DNA from: Deinococcus sp. Leaf326
GTDB lineage: Bacteria; Deinococcota; Deinococci; Deinococcales; Deinococcaceae
Length of the DNA stretch: 64,000 nt
Direction: 5' to 3'
NCBI RefSeq assembly: GCF_001424185.1
Contig: NZ_LMOM01000032.1
Location: 1 to 64,000, forward strand
A model generated the notes under the pieces. That model ran no database searches and had not been told where the DNA came from. It saw only the letters and a list, made by a program, of their open reading frames with translations. Positions 7,603 through 17,232 of this stretch are shown here, one piece after another. The translations under genes and the position numbers were made by a program. Each line of letters opens with the position of its first letter. Position 1 is the first letter of the stretch.

Positions 7603-8537
7603 GGAGTGCCGAAGCCCGTCGCCGGAGCGGCGTCTTGCAGGAAGCGGCTGCGGATGGTCTGTGCGACCATCAATTTCAGGGCCTGCGGACCGCGCCCCCG
7701 CGTCCAGTCGTCGCGGTCGAACACGTAGACCCGGCCGCGCTGCACGGCGCTCAGGCGCTGCCACAGCGGGCTCTGTTTCCAGGTGTCGGTGATGGGTTTC
7801 TCGTCCGGCGCGGTGAACAGCACGAGCGACGCCGGATTCAGGGCAACGAGACCCTCCAGCGACAGTCCGTACTGGGTCTGGTCGCCCCGAGGAGCAAGCT
7901 GATTCTTACGTCCCAGCGCCTCCAGAAAACTACCCACGAAACTCTGGTCGGTGTGCACCGTGAAGCTGCCCGGCGTGACCACGGCGGCCACGAAGGCGGG
8001 GGCACCCTTTTTGGCGAAGGCCCGGGCCTTGGCGTTCAGCGACGCCTGATCGGCCAGCAGGCGGCGGGCGGCGGCCTCACGCCCCACGAGCTGCCCGATG
8101 GCGAGCGTCTGGGCATTCAGGTCGGCCAGACTGCCCCGGCGGCTCTGGAAGTCGGCGGTAGGCGCCAGCCGTGCGAACTGCACGGAGGTGTCCTTGTGCA
8201 CGAAAGCGTCGGCCAGGATCAGGTCGGGGCGGGCGGCGGCGAGCGCCTCCAGGCTAGGCTGGGCGCGGCTGCCGGTCGCCGGAATACCGCGCACCTGGGC
8301 CCGCAGGTAGGGGGGCGCGCCCCGGTCACCGCCCTGGGTGCCCAGCGCCGCGCCGACCGGGCGCACGCCCAGGGCCAGCAGCGTGTCCACGAAGGAGTAT
8401 TCCAGGGCGGCCACGCGCGCCGCCGGAGCCGGGAGGGTCAGGGTGCCGCGCTCGTGCTTGACGGTCACGGGGGCCGCCGCGGCATGGGTGCCCAGCAGGG
8501 CGGCGAGCAGGAGGGGCAGCGGGGAACGTCTGTGCAT
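7599..8537 (-). CDS. Iron-siderophore ABC transporter substrate-binding protein, copy D
   Basis: A protein of 312 residues; ATG 8537 starts a clear signal peptide (hydrophobic core ending THAAAA-PVTV) with no lipobox Cys. The same frame is open far upstream, but that part is a shadow of the permease gene. The periplasmic binding-protein class III pattern is visible: RVAALEYSFVDTLLALGVRPVG, PSLEALAAARPDLILAD, FVGSFLEALGRKNQLAP, YGLSLEGLVALNPASLVLF and GRVYVFDRDDWTRGRGP. It is closely related to the copy at 10650-11576. It sits between the two permease genes, which is unusual; binding proteins normally come first or last. Confidence 0.85.
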   Translation of the reverse strand: MHRRSPLPLLLAALLGTHAAAAPVTVKHERGTLTLPAPAARVAALEYSFVDTLLALGVRPVGAALGTQGGDRGAPPYLRAQVRGIPATGSRAQPSLEALAAARPDLILADAFVHKDTSVQFARLAPTADFQSRRGSLADLNAQTLAIGQLVGREAAARRLLADQASLNAKARAFAKKGAPAFVAAVVTPGSFTVHTDQSFVGSFLEALGRKNQLAPRGDQTQYGLSLEGLVALNPASLVLFTAPDEKPITDTWKQSPLWQRLSAVQRGRVYVFDRDDWTRGRGPQALKLMVAQTIRSRFLQDAAPATGFGTP

Positions 8538-8572
8538 GGTGGAAGTCTCCGGAAGGAAAGGGAACGAGAAGC

Positions 8573-9550
8573 TCAGCGGCGGCCAATGCGGCGGGCCAGC
8601 ACGACGAAGAAGGGTGCGCCGACCACCGCGACGAGCACCCCCACCGGGGTCTCGGCGGGGCGGTCGACGAGCCGGGCAGCGATGTCGGCCACGACCAGGA
8701 AGGCCGCGCCCAGCAGCGCCGCGAGAGGCACGCTGAACCGGTGGTCCGGCCCGACCAGGGTACGCGCGGCGTGCGGCACGATGAGGCCCACAAAGCCGAT
8801 GGGCCCGACCACGCTGACCGAGGCCGCCGCGAGCAGCACGCCCAGACCGGTCACGATCAGGCTGTCGCGCTCGGTGCGGGCGCCCAGGCTGCGGGCCACG
8901 TCCTCGCCCAGCGACAGCACGTTCACGCGCGGCGAGACGAGCACGGCGAGCAGCAGCCCGGCAAGCATCCAGGGCGCGACCTGTGACACCTGCTCCCAGG
9001 TGCGCCCGGCGACCGACCCCGAGAGGGCGAACAGGGCGCCCTGGGCGCGTTCCTCGAACAGGATCTGGACCGTGCGGGTGCCCGCGCCGATCAGGCTGGC
9101 GATCGCCACACCCGCCAGCGCCAGCCGCAGCGGCGTGGCCCCGATGCTGCGCGCCACACCGTAGGCCACCGCCGCTGCCAGCAGGCCGCCCAGGAAGGCC
9201 GCCGGCACGAACAGCGCCGAGGGCGCGCCCGGAAAGAACACGACCATCATCAGGATGGCGAAGGCCCCGCCCGCCTCGACGCCCAGAATGCCGGGGTCGG
9301 CCAGGGGATTGCGGGTCACGCCCTGGAGCAGCAGCCCGGAGACGCCCAGTCCTGCGCCGGCCAGCGCGGCGACGAGCGTGCGCGGCATACGGATGGTCTG
9401 GATGACCAGACTGTTGGTCGTGTCGTCGGGAGAGCGCAGCAGCCGCAGGACCTCGCGCCACGGAATCTCACTGGCGCCCAGGGCGAGCGAGGCGATGAGC
9501 GCCGTGACCAGGGCCGCAGCGCCCAGGACCAGCCACAGCGGTCGACTCAC
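8573..9550 (-). CDS. Iron-siderophore ABC transporter permease (FecCD family), first subunit
   Basis: A protein of 325 residues starting at GTG 9550, overlapping the stop of the reductase-like gene (GTGA). It carries FecCD signatures: IRMPRTLVAALAGAGLGVSG, LLLQGVTRNPLADPGILGVE, LSLGEDVARSLGARTERDS and FVGLIVPHAARTLVGPDHR. About nine to ten hydrophobic segments are present. With the permease at 6580-7602 it probably forms the heterodimeric channel, energised by the ATPase at 5715-6545. A 35-bp gap separates it from the next gene, which has its own ribosome site. Confidence 0.9.
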   Translation of the reverse strand: MSRPLWLVLGAAALVTALIASLALGASEIPWREVLRLLRSPDDTTNSLVIQTIRMPRTLVAALAGAGLGVSGLLLQGVTRNPLADPGILGVEAGGAFAILMMVVFFPGAPSALFVPAAFLGGLLAAAVAYGVARSIGATPLRLALAGVAIASLIGAGTRTVQILFEERAQGALFALSGSVAGRTWEQVSQVAPWMLAGLLLAVLVSPRVNVLSLGEDVARSLGARTERDSLIVTGLGVLLAAASVSVVGPIGFVGLIVPHAARTLVGPDHRFSVPLAALLGAAFLVVADIAARLVDRPAETPVGVLVAVVGAPFFVVLARRIGRR

Positions 9551-10500
9551 GGCCTCACCGCGCGTTCGTGCCACTCGCCCAGTCGGTACTGGCGCACCTC
9601 CGACAGGTCGGGCTTGTGGCTCGAGCCCGGCAGGTGCAGGCTCGGCGCGGGCTTGACGGTCGCCCAGACCTCGCCGCCCCCGCCCGCAGGTAGGCGGTAG
9701 GTGAGGTGGACGGCCTCGCCGCGCACCTCGGCCTGCCGGTCTGCGTCCAGCCAGGACCATCCCCGGCGCACGAGCAGTTCGCGGTCCACGACCTGCGCCA
9801 GCGCCGGCAGGCCGCTGTAGCCGCGCAGATACCGGACGTAGTCGGCAGGGTGGCCCTCACGCCGGGCGATCTTGAGGGAAAGCTCGGGGGTCAGGTGCGC
9901 CCACAGCAGGCCCGAAGGCAGTTCGACGGCCGTGGCCGCCAGCCGGTGCCCACCGAAGTGCCCCGTGCGCCAGCCGCGCTCGCCGCCGGCCAGCAGCGCG
10001 TGATACACCGGCACGCCGTAGCGCCCACAGGCCGCGTCCACCGTGCCGTGGGTACAGACGTGCAGGTCCACGCCCTGCGCCGGCACCTCACGGGGGGTCC
10101 ACGCGGTCAGGCGCCCGGGCTCCAGCAGGGTGTCGATCAGGCCATCGGCCCAGGCGTCCTGCGGCAGCTCAGAGACGTAGTCGCGCCGCGCGTAGCCTCC
10201 GCCCGCGCGTACGTAGTGGCGCACGGCCAGTGGAGTGCCCCGTGTGAGCGGCGCCGACATCAAGAGCCCGAAGCCGGCGCCGCTGGCCTCGACCTTGTCG
10301 CGCAGGCGCTCGAACAGGCCGCTCTGCTGTGGGGTCCAGTTCGCCACGTCGCGTAGGCGGGCCCACACCGGTACGTCGAGCTCCAGAACGGTGAGTTCCT
10401 GCCAGTGCGGCGCGGTGGCGATGGGGTCCTCGTTGGCCGCGCGCGACAGGTCGGCGCACAGGGCGAGTCGGGGAGCCGGAGGAGAAGAAACAGAAGTCAT
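9547..10500 (-). CDS. Sucrase/ferredoxin-like protein, probable ferric-siderophore reductase
   Basis: A protein of 317 residues of the Suc_Fer-like family, which has a thioredoxin-like [2Fe-2S] ferredoxin fold. The key segment is LHVCTHGTVDAACGRYGVPV, which provides the family's cysteines, followed by the FGGHRLAATAVELPSG segment also typical of the family. The enzyme has no signal peptide, so it should act in the cytosol. Embedded in a ferric-siderophore operon, it most likely reduces the imported ferric complex to release iron. This role is inferred from context; the name 'sucrase' in this family is historical. The stop overlaps the downstream permease start. Confidence 0.75.
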   Translation of the reverse strand: MTSVSSPPAPRLALCADLSRAANEDPIATAPHWQELTVLELDVPVWARLRDVANWTPQQSGLFERLRDKVEASGAGFGLLMSAPLTRGTPLAVRHYVRAGGGYARRDYVSELPQDAWADGLIDTLLEPGRLTAWTPREVPAQGVDLHVCTHGTVDAACGRYGVPVYHALLAGGERGWRTGHFGGHRLAATAVELPSGLLWAHLTPELSLKIARREGHPADYVRYLRGYSGLPALAQVVDRELLVRRGWSWLDADRQAEVRGEAVHLTYRLPAGGGGEVWATVKPAPSLHLPGSSHKPDLSEVRQYRLGEWHERAVRP

Positions 10501-10506
10501 GTGAAC

Positions 10507-10653
10507 CTAACGTCCCAGCACCACGCGGCTGATCTCGCCCGCGAGGGTCGGCGCCGAGAGCGGGCCGCCGAAGGTCCGGGTCTGTGCATTCAGTGGGTAG
10601 AGGCGTCCCGACTTCAGGCCCAGTGCCAGCCTCCTGTTCGTGTTCCGCTTCAT
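10507..10653 (-). pseudogene. Internally deleted remnant of a fifth siderophore-binding protein
   Basis: A 48-codon frame whose ATG 10653 overlaps the upstream stop (ATGA), the same arrangement as its intact neighbours. The first 13 residues ([13 protein letters not shown]) look like the start of a signal peptide. The last 30 match the C-terminal end of the intact copies: FGGPLSAPTLAGEISRVVLG here, [20 protein letters not shown] and [20 protein letters not shown] in the copies at 12526 and 11573. About 270 residues in between are missing. This is best read as an in-frame internal deletion of a binding-protein gene. The retained start-stop coupling may keep translation flowing through the operon. 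Confidence 0.7.
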
Positions 10654-11576
10654 CTGCCCTGCCCCTCGCCGCTCAGAACGCGGCTGCGAATAACGTCGTT
10701 GAGAATGCCCTCCAGACCGATGACACCCCGGCCCTTGGCCCAAGCGTCCCGGTTGAAGGCGTAGACCCGGTTGGCCCTGGCGGCGTTCAGGGCGCGGACC
10801 AGCGGGCCGCTGCGCCACTTCTGGAACAACGCCTCGTCCTCGGGGTTGTACAGCACGATCAGGGTGTCGGGGTTCAGGGCCAGCAGGCCCTCGGCACTGA
10901 GGACGTACTGCGTCTGACCGTCCCGGTTGCCGACAGGATTGTCGCGCCCCAGAGCCCCGAGCAGACTGCCCACGTAGCTGCGGTCGCTGTGGACAAAAAA
11001 TCCGGTCGGTGCCAGCACGCCCACAGCGGTCCGGCCGGCCGCCGGTCGGCTGCTGGCCCTGGCGCGGTCGAGCAGCACCCGGTGTTCGGTCAGGACAGTG
11101 CGCCCCAGGCCCTCACGGCCCACCACCCGGCTGATCAGGCTGAACTGCTCGAGCTGGTCGGCGTAGCTGCCCCGGTATGACCGGAACAGTAGCGTCGGCG
11201 CGATCCGGCTGAGCTGCGCGTACAGCTGCTTGTGGTCTTCCTCGTCGGCGATGATGAGGTCGGGCTTGAGGGCCAGGATCTTCTCCAGGCTCGGGGCGTG
11301 GCGGTTGCCCACGACGGTCACGCTGCCCGGCGGGTAGAACCGGCACAGATGAGGCAGGACTTGATCGGCCTTGTCGCCGTCTGCCACGATACCCACCGGC
11401 TTGACCCCCAGTCTGGCCAGCGCGTCCATGAAGCCGAATTCCAGCACCACGATCCGTCTGGGCACTTTCGCCAGCTCGGTCTGGCCCATCAGGTGCGGAA
11501 CGGTCAAGGCGTGGCCCGCGCCCCCCAGACTGGCGAGCGCGAGGGCAAGGGCGACGTGGCGCAGCCGCAGGGTCAC
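10650..11576 (-). CDS. Iron-siderophore ABC transporter substrate-binding protein, copy C
   Basis: A protein of 308 residues with a signal peptide ([14 protein letters not shown]) and the class III binding-protein fold. Visible segments are [83 protein letters not shown] and [16 protein letters not shown]. It shares the last block with copy D and is clearly its paralogue. Copies A and B form a second pair, so at least two ligand types may be served. Its start overlaps the stop of copy B and its stop overlaps the remnant start. Confidence 0.85.
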   Translation of the reverse strand: MTLRLRHVALALALASLGGAGHALTVPHLMGQTELAKVPRRIVVLEFGFMDALARLGVKPVGIVADGDKADQVLPHLCRFYPPGSVTVVGNRHAPSLEKILALKPDLIIADEEDHKQLYAQLSRIAPTLLFRSYRGSYADQLEQFSLISRVVGREGLGRTVLTEHRVLLDRARASSRPAAGRTAVGVLAPTGFFVHSDRSYVGSLLGALGRDNPVGNRDGQTQYVLSAEGLLALNPDTLIVLYNPEDEALFQKWRSGPLVRALNAARANRVYAFNRDAWAKGRGVIGLEGILNDVIRSRVLSGEGQGR

Positions 11577-12529
11577 TTCACCTTCTCCAGCACCAGGCGG
11601 GTCAGGTCGCCGCTGACCTTGGTGGACACGAGCGGCCCCGTCCAGGGCGAGAACTGCTCCATCTCGTAGGGCAGGAGCTGGTCCTTGAGGCGCTGGCCGA
11701 CCGCCGAGGCCAGGAACCCCGCGAGGGCGCTGTCGTCGCGGCTGGGGGGCAGCACGACCACCAGGGTCCTCTTGTCGAGATTGAGGAGCACCTCGTCGCT
11801 GATGACCGAAGCCACGCCCAGGGTGGTCTTGGCACGGCCGGTCAGCGCGTCGCTGAACCCCAGGGCCTTGAGGTCGTCGATAACCCGCTTGGCCGAGTTG
11901 ACGTAGGTGGTGCCGCCGGGGAAGGGCGAGATCACCACGACCTTGGGATACTTGCGGAAGGCGCCCGCCGCGAGCAGCTTCTGGCCGTTGACGCGGTTGG
12001 TGTCGGCCACGCCCTTGATGACCGTCTCGGCCTGCACCTGCTTGCCGAAGACGCGGGCCAGCGCCCGGAAGCTGGTCTGCCAGTAGGTCGGCTGAGCCTC
12101 GGCGTACCCGATGGTCGGGGCGATCTTGCTCAGGTTGTCGTAGTTCTGGTTGCCCGCCCAGGTCGAGCGCAGGATCAGGTCAGGCTTGAGGGCGGCGATG
12201 GTCTCCAGGTTGGGCGCGGTCCAGGTGCCCACGAATTTGGCGGCCGGATTCAGCGCGCCACGCCCCAGAAAGCCCACCTTCGCACGGTCGGGCTTGATGG
12301 TCCCTGCCGCCGTGAAGTCCGACGGCTGCACGCGGGGGCCACCGATGCCCACCACACGGTTTCCCAGGCCCAGGGCGTACATCCAGCCCAGCATCTCCTC
12401 GTCCAGAACGACCACGCGCTGGGGGTTGGCCCTGACCTGCGTGTTCCCCTCGTCGTGTTTGATGGGCAGGGTCTGCGCGGAGGCGACGGATAGACTCAGG
12501 GCGGCGAGCAGCAGCGCAGGCTTGTTCAT
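11573..12529 (-). CDS. Iron-siderophore ABC transporter substrate-binding protein, copy B
   Basis: A protein of 318 residues with a signal peptide ([16 protein letters not shown]). It has the binding-protein segments [54 protein letters not shown] and [19 protein letters not shown]. It is strongly similar along its length to copy A at 12526-13482, so a tandem duplication is likely. It starts inside the stop of copy A (ATGA). The family binds ferric siderophores or related chelates in the periplasm and hands them to FecCD permeases. Confidence 0.85.
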   Translation of the reverse strand: MNKPALLLAALSLSVASAQTLPIKHDEGNTQVRANPQRVVVLDEEMLGWMYALGLGNRVVGIGGPRVQPSDFTAAGTIKPDRAKVGFLGRGALNPAAKFVGTWTAPNLETIAALKPDLILRSTWAGNQNYDNLSKIAPTIGYAEAQPTYWQTSFRALARVFGKQVQAETVIKGVADTNRVNGQKLLAAGAFRKYPKVVVISPFPGGTTYVNSAKRVIDDLKALGFSDALTGRAKTTLGVASVISDEVLLNLDKRTLVVVLPPSRDDSALAGFLASAVGQRLKDQLLPYEMEQFSPWTGPLVSTKVSGDLTRLVLEKVK

Positions 12530-13482
12530 TTGGTCTTCTCCAGGATCAACTTGGTCATCTCGTTGCTGTTGCGTACCGACACCAGGGGACCGCTGTAGGG
12601 GCTGTAGTCTTCGGGCACGTACACCACGCTCTGGGCCGCGAGCCGCTGGCCGACGGGGGTTTTCAGAAAGGCCTCGGCGCCGTTGAACTTGCCACCTGGA
12701 GGAAACAACACGACCAGGGTCTGCTTGTCCAGGCCTAGGAGCGCCTCGTCGCTGATCTGCTCGCCGACGCCTAGAACGGTCTTGCCGGGGCGGTAGGCGT
12801 TCTTGAATCCCAGGGCCTGAAGGTCGGGGATCAGGCGGGTCGCCGTATAGACCCAGTTGTTGCCGCCCGTGAAAGGCGCCACCACGATCACCTTGGGGTA
12901 CCTGCCGAACACGCCCGCCGCCAGCAGCTTGCGAGCATTGGCGCGGTTGGTGTCGGCGACCTCCTTGATCACCTGTTCGGCCTGCACCTGTCTGCCGAAG
13001 ACCCGGGCCAGATCGCGAAGGCCCTTTTGCCAGAAGCCGGCGCCGCTTTCCTTGTACCCCAGAACTGGGGCGATCCTGCTCAGGTTGTCGTAGTTCTGAT
13101 TGCCTTCCCAGGTCAGCCGGACGATGAGGTCGGGCTTCAGGGCGGTGATGGTTTCCAGGCTGGGCTTTTGCCAGTCCCCCACATAGGCGGGATTACCGAG
13201 CCGGGCGCGGCCAAAAAAGCCCTCGCGCAGCACGGCCGGTTTGACGACCGTGCCGGTCACGTCGGCAGGCGTGATGTATGTGCTCGCCAGGCCCACGACG
13301 CGGTTCGACAGGCCCAGCGCCGAGATCCAGCCCAGCGACTCCTCGTCCATCACGACGATCCGCTGGGGGTTGGCCTTGACCTGCGTGGTCCCCTCATCGT
13401 GTTTGATGGTCAGGGTCTGCGCGGAGGCGGTCGCCGCCAGCGCGAGGGCGGCAAAGGACAGGGCAATCTTCATTCTGGGCAT
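12526..13482 (-). CDS. Iron-siderophore ABC transporter substrate-binding protein, copy A (first gene of operon)
   Basis: A protein of 318 residues. ATG 13482 is preferred because GAGGAG lies 7-8 bases upstream; the frame is open to 13569 but without a ribosome site. It has a signal peptide ([15 protein letters not shown]) and the segments [52 protein letters not shown] and [18 protein letters not shown]. It is a close paralogue of copy B. As the first gene it sits behind the only apparent promoter of the nine-ORF siderophore operon, so it would be the most abundant binding protein. Confidence 0.87.
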   Translation of the reverse strand: MPRMKIALSFAALALAATASAQTLTIKHDEGTTQVKANPQRIVVMDEESLGWISALGLSNRVVGLASTYITPADVTGTVVKPAVLREGFFGRARLGNPAYVGDWQKPSLETITALKPDLIVRLTWEGNQNYDNLSRIAPVLGYKESGAGFWQKGLRDLARVFGRQVQAEQVIKEVADTNRANARKLLAAGVFGRYPKVIVVAPFTGGNNWVYTATRLIPDLQALGFKNAYRPGKTVLGVGEQISDEALLGLDKQTLVVLFPPGGKFNGAEAFLKTPVGQRLAAQSVVYVPEDYSPYSGPLVSVRNSNEMTKLILEKTK

Positions 13483-13539
13483 ATATAGGCTCCTCGCGCG
13501 GCGTGCAGCCACAAAGGGCCGCCAGGACGCAGTGGCGCT

Positions 13540-13569
13540 ATCCTGCTGTATTCCAACCAATTTAGTCAA
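13540..13569 (-). promoter_or_regulatory. Candidate promoter of the siderophore operon
   Basis: Read on the minus strand, TTGACT (13564-13569) and CAGGAT (13540-13545) are separated by 18 bp, placing a start about 50 bases before ATG 13482. A semi-palindromic ACTAAATTGGT lies in the same AT-rich patch and could be a Fur/DtxR-type site, but it matches no consensus I can state firmly. Confidence 0.35.
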
Positions 13570-13601
13570 GTTTCAAGAAAGCTGCCCTGCCGGGCGCCGG
13601 C

Positions 13602-14462
13602 TTAGTCGTCGCCTTCCGGAGAGAGACCCTGGGCCAGCGCGCGGGCCAGCTCGAAGGTCTGGGCCCCTATGAAGCCTGCCTGGTCCGGCGTGAGGACGAA
13701 GTCGCGCAGGGCCGCCTTGCGCAGCCGCGCCGGGTTGATGAACGAGATTCCCGCCGCGCGGGACACCTGAAAGATGCGGGTCCGCAGGGCGTCGTTGTTG
13801 TCGTACGGAAAGACGCGCCCCTGCGGCTCCGCGAGCGGCCCCCCGGCCGCGGCCATCAGGCGGTCCAGGGCGCGGTAGCTCGCCTCGTCGAGCCTGGTCA
13901 CGGTCCGGCGGCGCAGCAGCGTGCCGTCCGCGTGCAGAAAGGCGGGCCAGCGCAGGGCGATCAGCTCGGCGACCTGTACGGCGTGGTGGTACATCAGGGT
14001 GAGGGCGGCGTGCAGCGCGGGGTCGTCCTCGGCGTGCACGAGCAGGCGCACGATGTCCTCCCGCGCTGGCAGGGTGTCGGGGGTGCGCTGCGTGGCAGGG
14101 CGCTCTAGGCCGCGCAGAGGATGGCGCAGCACGAGGCCCTCATCCATCAGGACATTGTAGAGCTGGGACAGGGTCGAGAGCCGGGCCGTGATGGTGTTGA
14201 TCTTGGCCGTGCCCGGTCCGCGCACGGTCTCGCGCAGCGGCGCCTGAAGCCAAGCCTGGAAATCGTCGGGCGGCCGCAGAAGGTTCACGCCGCTCTGCTG
14301 CGCCGCCGCGAAGATCAGCCGCAGGTTGCTGTGCAGCTGTTTGCGCGGCCAGCGCAGATCGGCTTCGAGAAGCGGAAGCAGCGTATCGAGGTCATAGTCC
14401 TGGAGCGCGCGGGTCAACTTCAGGGCGCGTTCGTCGGGATGCATGGAATTGGGTGGGTTCAT
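13602..14462 (-). CDS. Tyrosine-recombinase-fold protein lacking catalytic residues
   Basis: A protein of 286 residues. The N-terminal half (about 10-120) resembles the SAM-like core-binding domain of XerC/D integrases. The C-terminal half resembles the catalytic domain. The segment YHHAVQVAELIALRW aligns with the usual GLRISEL box, but the catalytic Arg is replaced by Gln. The HxLRHT box reads PARLRKAAL, so the His is lost. No GH box and no nucleophilic Tyr near the C-terminus are visible. It should therefore bind DNA or act structurally, not recombine. It follows the TPR gene by 22 bases on the same strand and may be co-transcribed. It is not flanked by att-like repeats that I can see. Confidence 0.65.
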   Translation of the reverse strand: MNPPNSMHPDERALKLTRALQDYDLDTLLPLLEADLRWPRKQLHSNLRLIFAAAQQSGVNLLRPPDDFQAWLQAPLRETVRGPGTAKINTITARLSTLSQLYNVLMDEGLVLRHPLRGLERPATQRTPDTLPAREDIVRLLVHAEDDPALHAALTLMYHHAVQVAELIALRWPAFLHADGTLLRRRTVTRLDEASYRALDRLMAAAGGPLAEPQGRVFPYDNNDALRTRIFQVSRAAGISFINPARLRKAALRDFVLTPDQAGFIGAQTFELARALAQGLSPEGDD

Positions 14463-14484
14463 GCGGCGTCTCCCCTGCCTGGGC

Positions 14485-15885
14485 CTAGTTCAGTGTGCGG
14501 CCCCGCGCGCTGCCCATCAGCTCGCCCGCGCGGCGCAGGTGGTCTTGCAGGGTCACGTACCAGTCGTCGCTCTCGGGGGTGTGGGCCAGCGCCTGCTGGG
14601 CGTGCGCGTAGGCGGCGGCGGGGTCGGAGAACCCCTGCTGGGCCATAACGTCGGCCGCCATCTGGTGACCCGTCACCCAGTCGCGGCTCTCGGGGGCGGC
14701 CTCGCGCACCACGCGCTCGTAGTGCTCGAGCGCGTCGTCGAGGTGGTAGTAGTCCAGCGCCACATTGCCCAGCACCAGACTCGCCGGAATGACCGCGCCC
14801 TGCGCCAGCGCCTGCTCGGCCGTCTGCTGCGCCTCGGGCAGGCGGCCCAGGCGGTAGTCGCACTCGGCCACGTCGGCCAGCACCTCGGGCAGGTAGGGAT
14901 ACTCAGGGTCGCTCAGGACCGCTTCGAGTTTCTCTCGCGCCTCGACGGGCCGGTCGAGGTCCAGCAGGGCCACGCCGAGTTCGTGGTTGGCATAGGGCTG
15001 GTCGCCGGGCGAGGCGAGCTTGAGCGCCTGCTCGAAAGCGCTCAGGGCGCCTTCCTGCCGGCCCAGGTGGGTCAGCACCTGCCCGCGCACCAGGGCCACG
15101 CCGTAGCTGTGTTCGCCCTGCCGGGCCTCCAGACGCGCGGCCTCCTCGATGGCGCTCAGGGCCGCCTCGGGCTGTCCCTGCCCCAGCAGCGCCTGGGCCT
15201 GGAGGTACTGCCAGGTGGCGAGGTTCAACTCTTCTTCGGGGTCGCGGCCGGTGTAGAGCGCGCGCGCCTGCTCCAGCACGCGCGCGGCCTCCTCGGGCTG
15301 CCCGAGTTGCAGCAGCAGGGCCGCCTGCTCCTGAAGCATGACCGCGCGGTTCAGGCCCTGGGCCAGGTGCGCGGCTTCGGCATACAGGTGCGCGCCCTCC
15401 TGGAACTCGCCCAGCGCCTCGTGGGCGTCGGCCTGCCACGACCGCAGGCGCCAGCGCAGGTGCTCGGGCAGCTCGGCCGGGGTCAGGGTGAGGTCCAGGG
15501 CGTCCTGTGGGTGCCCGGCGAGCGCCAGCGCACACAGGGTGTGAAAGCGCACCAGGGGCGAGGGGTCGGTACGTAGGTCGGCGGCGGCGGGCGCGGCCTC
15601 CTCGCCCTGCGCGCGGGCAGCAAGCTCGGCGTCCAGGGCGCGCAGCAGCGGGTCGGCCGCGAGGGCGGGGTCCAGGGCTAGGGCGACGTTCAGGGCCTTG
15701 CGGACATCGGCCACGCCAGGATCGCCGTACAGGGCCTGCGCCGAGGCGAGGTACAGCGCGATGCGGGCGCGCGCCGGGGGGCGGGCTTCACGCATCGCGC
15801 CTTCCAGCACGCCGAACGCCGTGTCGTACTCGTCACTGGCAAGGGCCGCACATGCCTGCTGCCAGGTGGTGTCCACATCAATCAT
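14485..15885 (-). CDS. Tetratricopeptide-repeat protein
   Basis: A protein of 466 residues. ATG 15885 ([12 protein letters not shown]) is chosen over longer starts because the upstream part has low-complexity shadow composition. No signal peptide is seen, so it is probably cytosolic. Many degenerate 34-residue TPR units are visible, for example [60 protein letters not shown] and [19 protein letters not shown]. Such helical arrays mediate protein-protein contacts. No enzymatic domain is attached. The neighbouring recombinase-like gene downstream may form a unit with it; the partner is unknown. Confidence 0.75.
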   Translation of the reverse strand: MIDVDTTWQQACAALASDEYDTAFGVLEGAMREARPPARARIALYLASAQALYGDPGVADVRKALNVALALDPALAADPLLRALDAELAARAQGEEAAPAAADLRTDPSPLVRFHTLCALALAGHPQDALDLTLTPAELPEHLRWRLRSWQADAHEALGEFQEGAHLYAEAAHLAQGLNRAVMLQEQAALLLQLGQPEEAARVLEQARALYTGRDPEEELNLATWQYLQAQALLGQGQPEAALSAIEEAARLEARQGEHSYGVALVRGQVLTHLGRQEGALSAFEQALKLASPGDQPYANHELGVALLDLDRPVEAREKLEAVLSDPEYPYLPEVLADVAECDYRLGRLPEAQQTAEQALAQGAVIPASLVLGNVALDYYHLDDALEHYERVVREAAPESRDWVTGHQMAADVMAQQGFSDPAAAYAHAQQALAHTPESDDWYVTLQDHLRRAGELMGSARGRTLN

Positions 15886-16090
15886 TACCCTGAAGTCTAG
15901 CGTGCGCGCCCACGCTCGGGGCAGCGCGGGGTCCGGCGCGGGCGTCACGGCGCCGGCTTCTGGGTTCGGCCGGGCGCTCGGCCAGCCCATCACCCAGACC
16001 ACACACAGCGGAGAGGTCGAGGGCCGGGACCAGGGCGCCGGCCGTTCCAGCGGGGCCTTAGTCCCATGGGTCCTCCTCGGGGCCGCCACA

Positions 16091-16121
16091 AGAGAACCCC
16101 CGCACGGCGGCGGGGGACTCT
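16091..16121 (-). terminator. Intrinsic terminator of the peptide-type ABC importer operon
   Basis: AGAG (16091-16094) plus CCCCCGC (16097-16103) pair with GCGGGGG (16110-16116) plus CTCT (16118-16121), with a small internal mismatch. On the minus strand it starts right after the permease stop and is followed by a T-rich stretch (TTCTCTTGT). Confidence 0.65.
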
Positions 16122-16122
16122 C

Positions 16123-17232
16123 TCAGCGGCTCTGGGTATCGGCCGCGTCTCTCAGGGCGTCGCCCAGGAAATTGAAGGCGAGCACCGAGATCACGATCAT
16201 CAGTCCCGGCAGCAGCAGCCAGGGATAGAGGTTCAGGGTCTCGAAGTTCTGCGCGTCGCGCAGCAGCAGACCCCAGCTCGTCATGGGTTCCTTGATACCC
16301 AGGCCCAGGAAGCTCAGGGCGCTCTCGCCCAGGATGTAGCCAGGCAGGGCCAGCGTGGCCGTCACGATGAGGATGGAGCTGAGGTTGGGCATGATGTGGC
16401 GCAGGATCACGCGCAGGTCGCTGGCGCCCAGGCTGCGCGCCGCCTGCACGTAGTCCACGCCGCGCGCGCCGAGCACCTGCCCGCGCACCACCCGCGCCAG
16501 CCCCGCCCAGCCGATGAGGGCCAGCACCGCCACGATGCCCAGGTACACCCAGGTCGAGGGCCACTTGGCCGGAATGATGGTCGAGAGGGCGAGCAGGATG
16601 GGCAGCCGGGGGAACGAGAGCAGCACCTCGGTCACGCGCTGGATCAGGTTATCCACCCAGCCGCCGAAATACCCGCTGACGCCGCCGAGCACTATGCCGA
16701 TGGAAAAGGAGATCAGGATGCCGATGATGCCCACCGTCAGGCTGACCTGCGAGCCGACGAGCATCCGCGAGAGCAGGTCGCGCCCGAACTTGTCGGTCCC
16801 CAGCGGAAAGTAGTTGCCCCCCGGAGCGCCGAACAGGTGCAGGTCGCTGCTGAGCACACCCAGCACCCGGTACTCGTCGCCGCGCACGAACAGCCGGATG
16901 GGCACCGGCGCCGTCTTGTCCTCGGCGAAGGTCGAGAGGAAGGTCACGGGGTCGCGCGTGCGCTTGAACCCGTAGACGAAGGGGGTACGCAGCTGACCCT
17001 CGTGCACAAGGTGCACCGCCTGGGGGCGCTGGTACGGGTACTCCTCGTGCTGGGTGGTGATGCCGTAGGGCGAAAGAAAGCCCGCGAAAATGGCGACCGT
17101 ATACATCACGACGAGCACCCAGAAGCTCAGGACCCCCACCCGGCTCCGGCGGAAGCGCCGTAGCGCGAGGGCGAGCGGGGACTGCCGGGCAGGGACGCGC
17201 GGCGCGGCGGAAGAAGACGGCGTGGCGGTCAT
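16123..17232 (-). CDS. Peptide-type ABC transporter permease (DppC/OppC family)
   Basis: A protein of 369 residues starting at ATG 17232, overlapping the stop of the upstream permease (ATGA). It has an N-terminal membrane helix (VLSFWVLVVMYTVAIFAGFL) and a large extracytoplasmic loop of about 100 residues. The remaining five helices carry the coupling motif of binding-protein-dependent permeases, EAA-like YVQAARSLGASDLRVILRHI. The FPLGTDKFGRDLLSRML segment is typical of DppC/OppC. The extracytoplasmic insertion (about residues 60-140) is longer than in classical DppC. With the DppB partner it should form the channel for a peptide or muropeptide. No ATPase gene is encoded nearby, so ATPases must come from elsewhere. 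Confidence 0.87.
   Translation of the reverse strand: MTATPSSSAAPRVPARQSPLALALRRFRRSRVGVLSFWVLVVMYTVAIFAGFLSPYGITTQHEEYPYQRPQAVHLVHEGQLRTPFVYGFKRTRDPVTFLSTFAEDKTAPVPIRLFVRGDEYRVLGVLSSDLHLFGAPGGNYFPLGTDKFGRDLLSRMLVGSQVSLTVGIIGILISFSIGIVLGGVSGYFGGWVDNLIQRVTEVLLSFPRLPILLALSTIIPAKWPSTWVYLGIVAVLALIGWAGLARVVRGQVLGARGVDYVQAARSLGASDLRVILRHIMPNLSSILIVTATLALPGYILGESALSFLGLGIKEPMTSWGLLLRDAQNFETLNLYPWLLLPGLMIVISVLAFNFLGDALRDAADTQSR

Noticed and set aside
7599..9461. 620-codon extension of the binding-protein frame
   Set aside because: The upstream 300 codons are an out-of-frame copy of the permease gene; the signal peptide starts at 8537.
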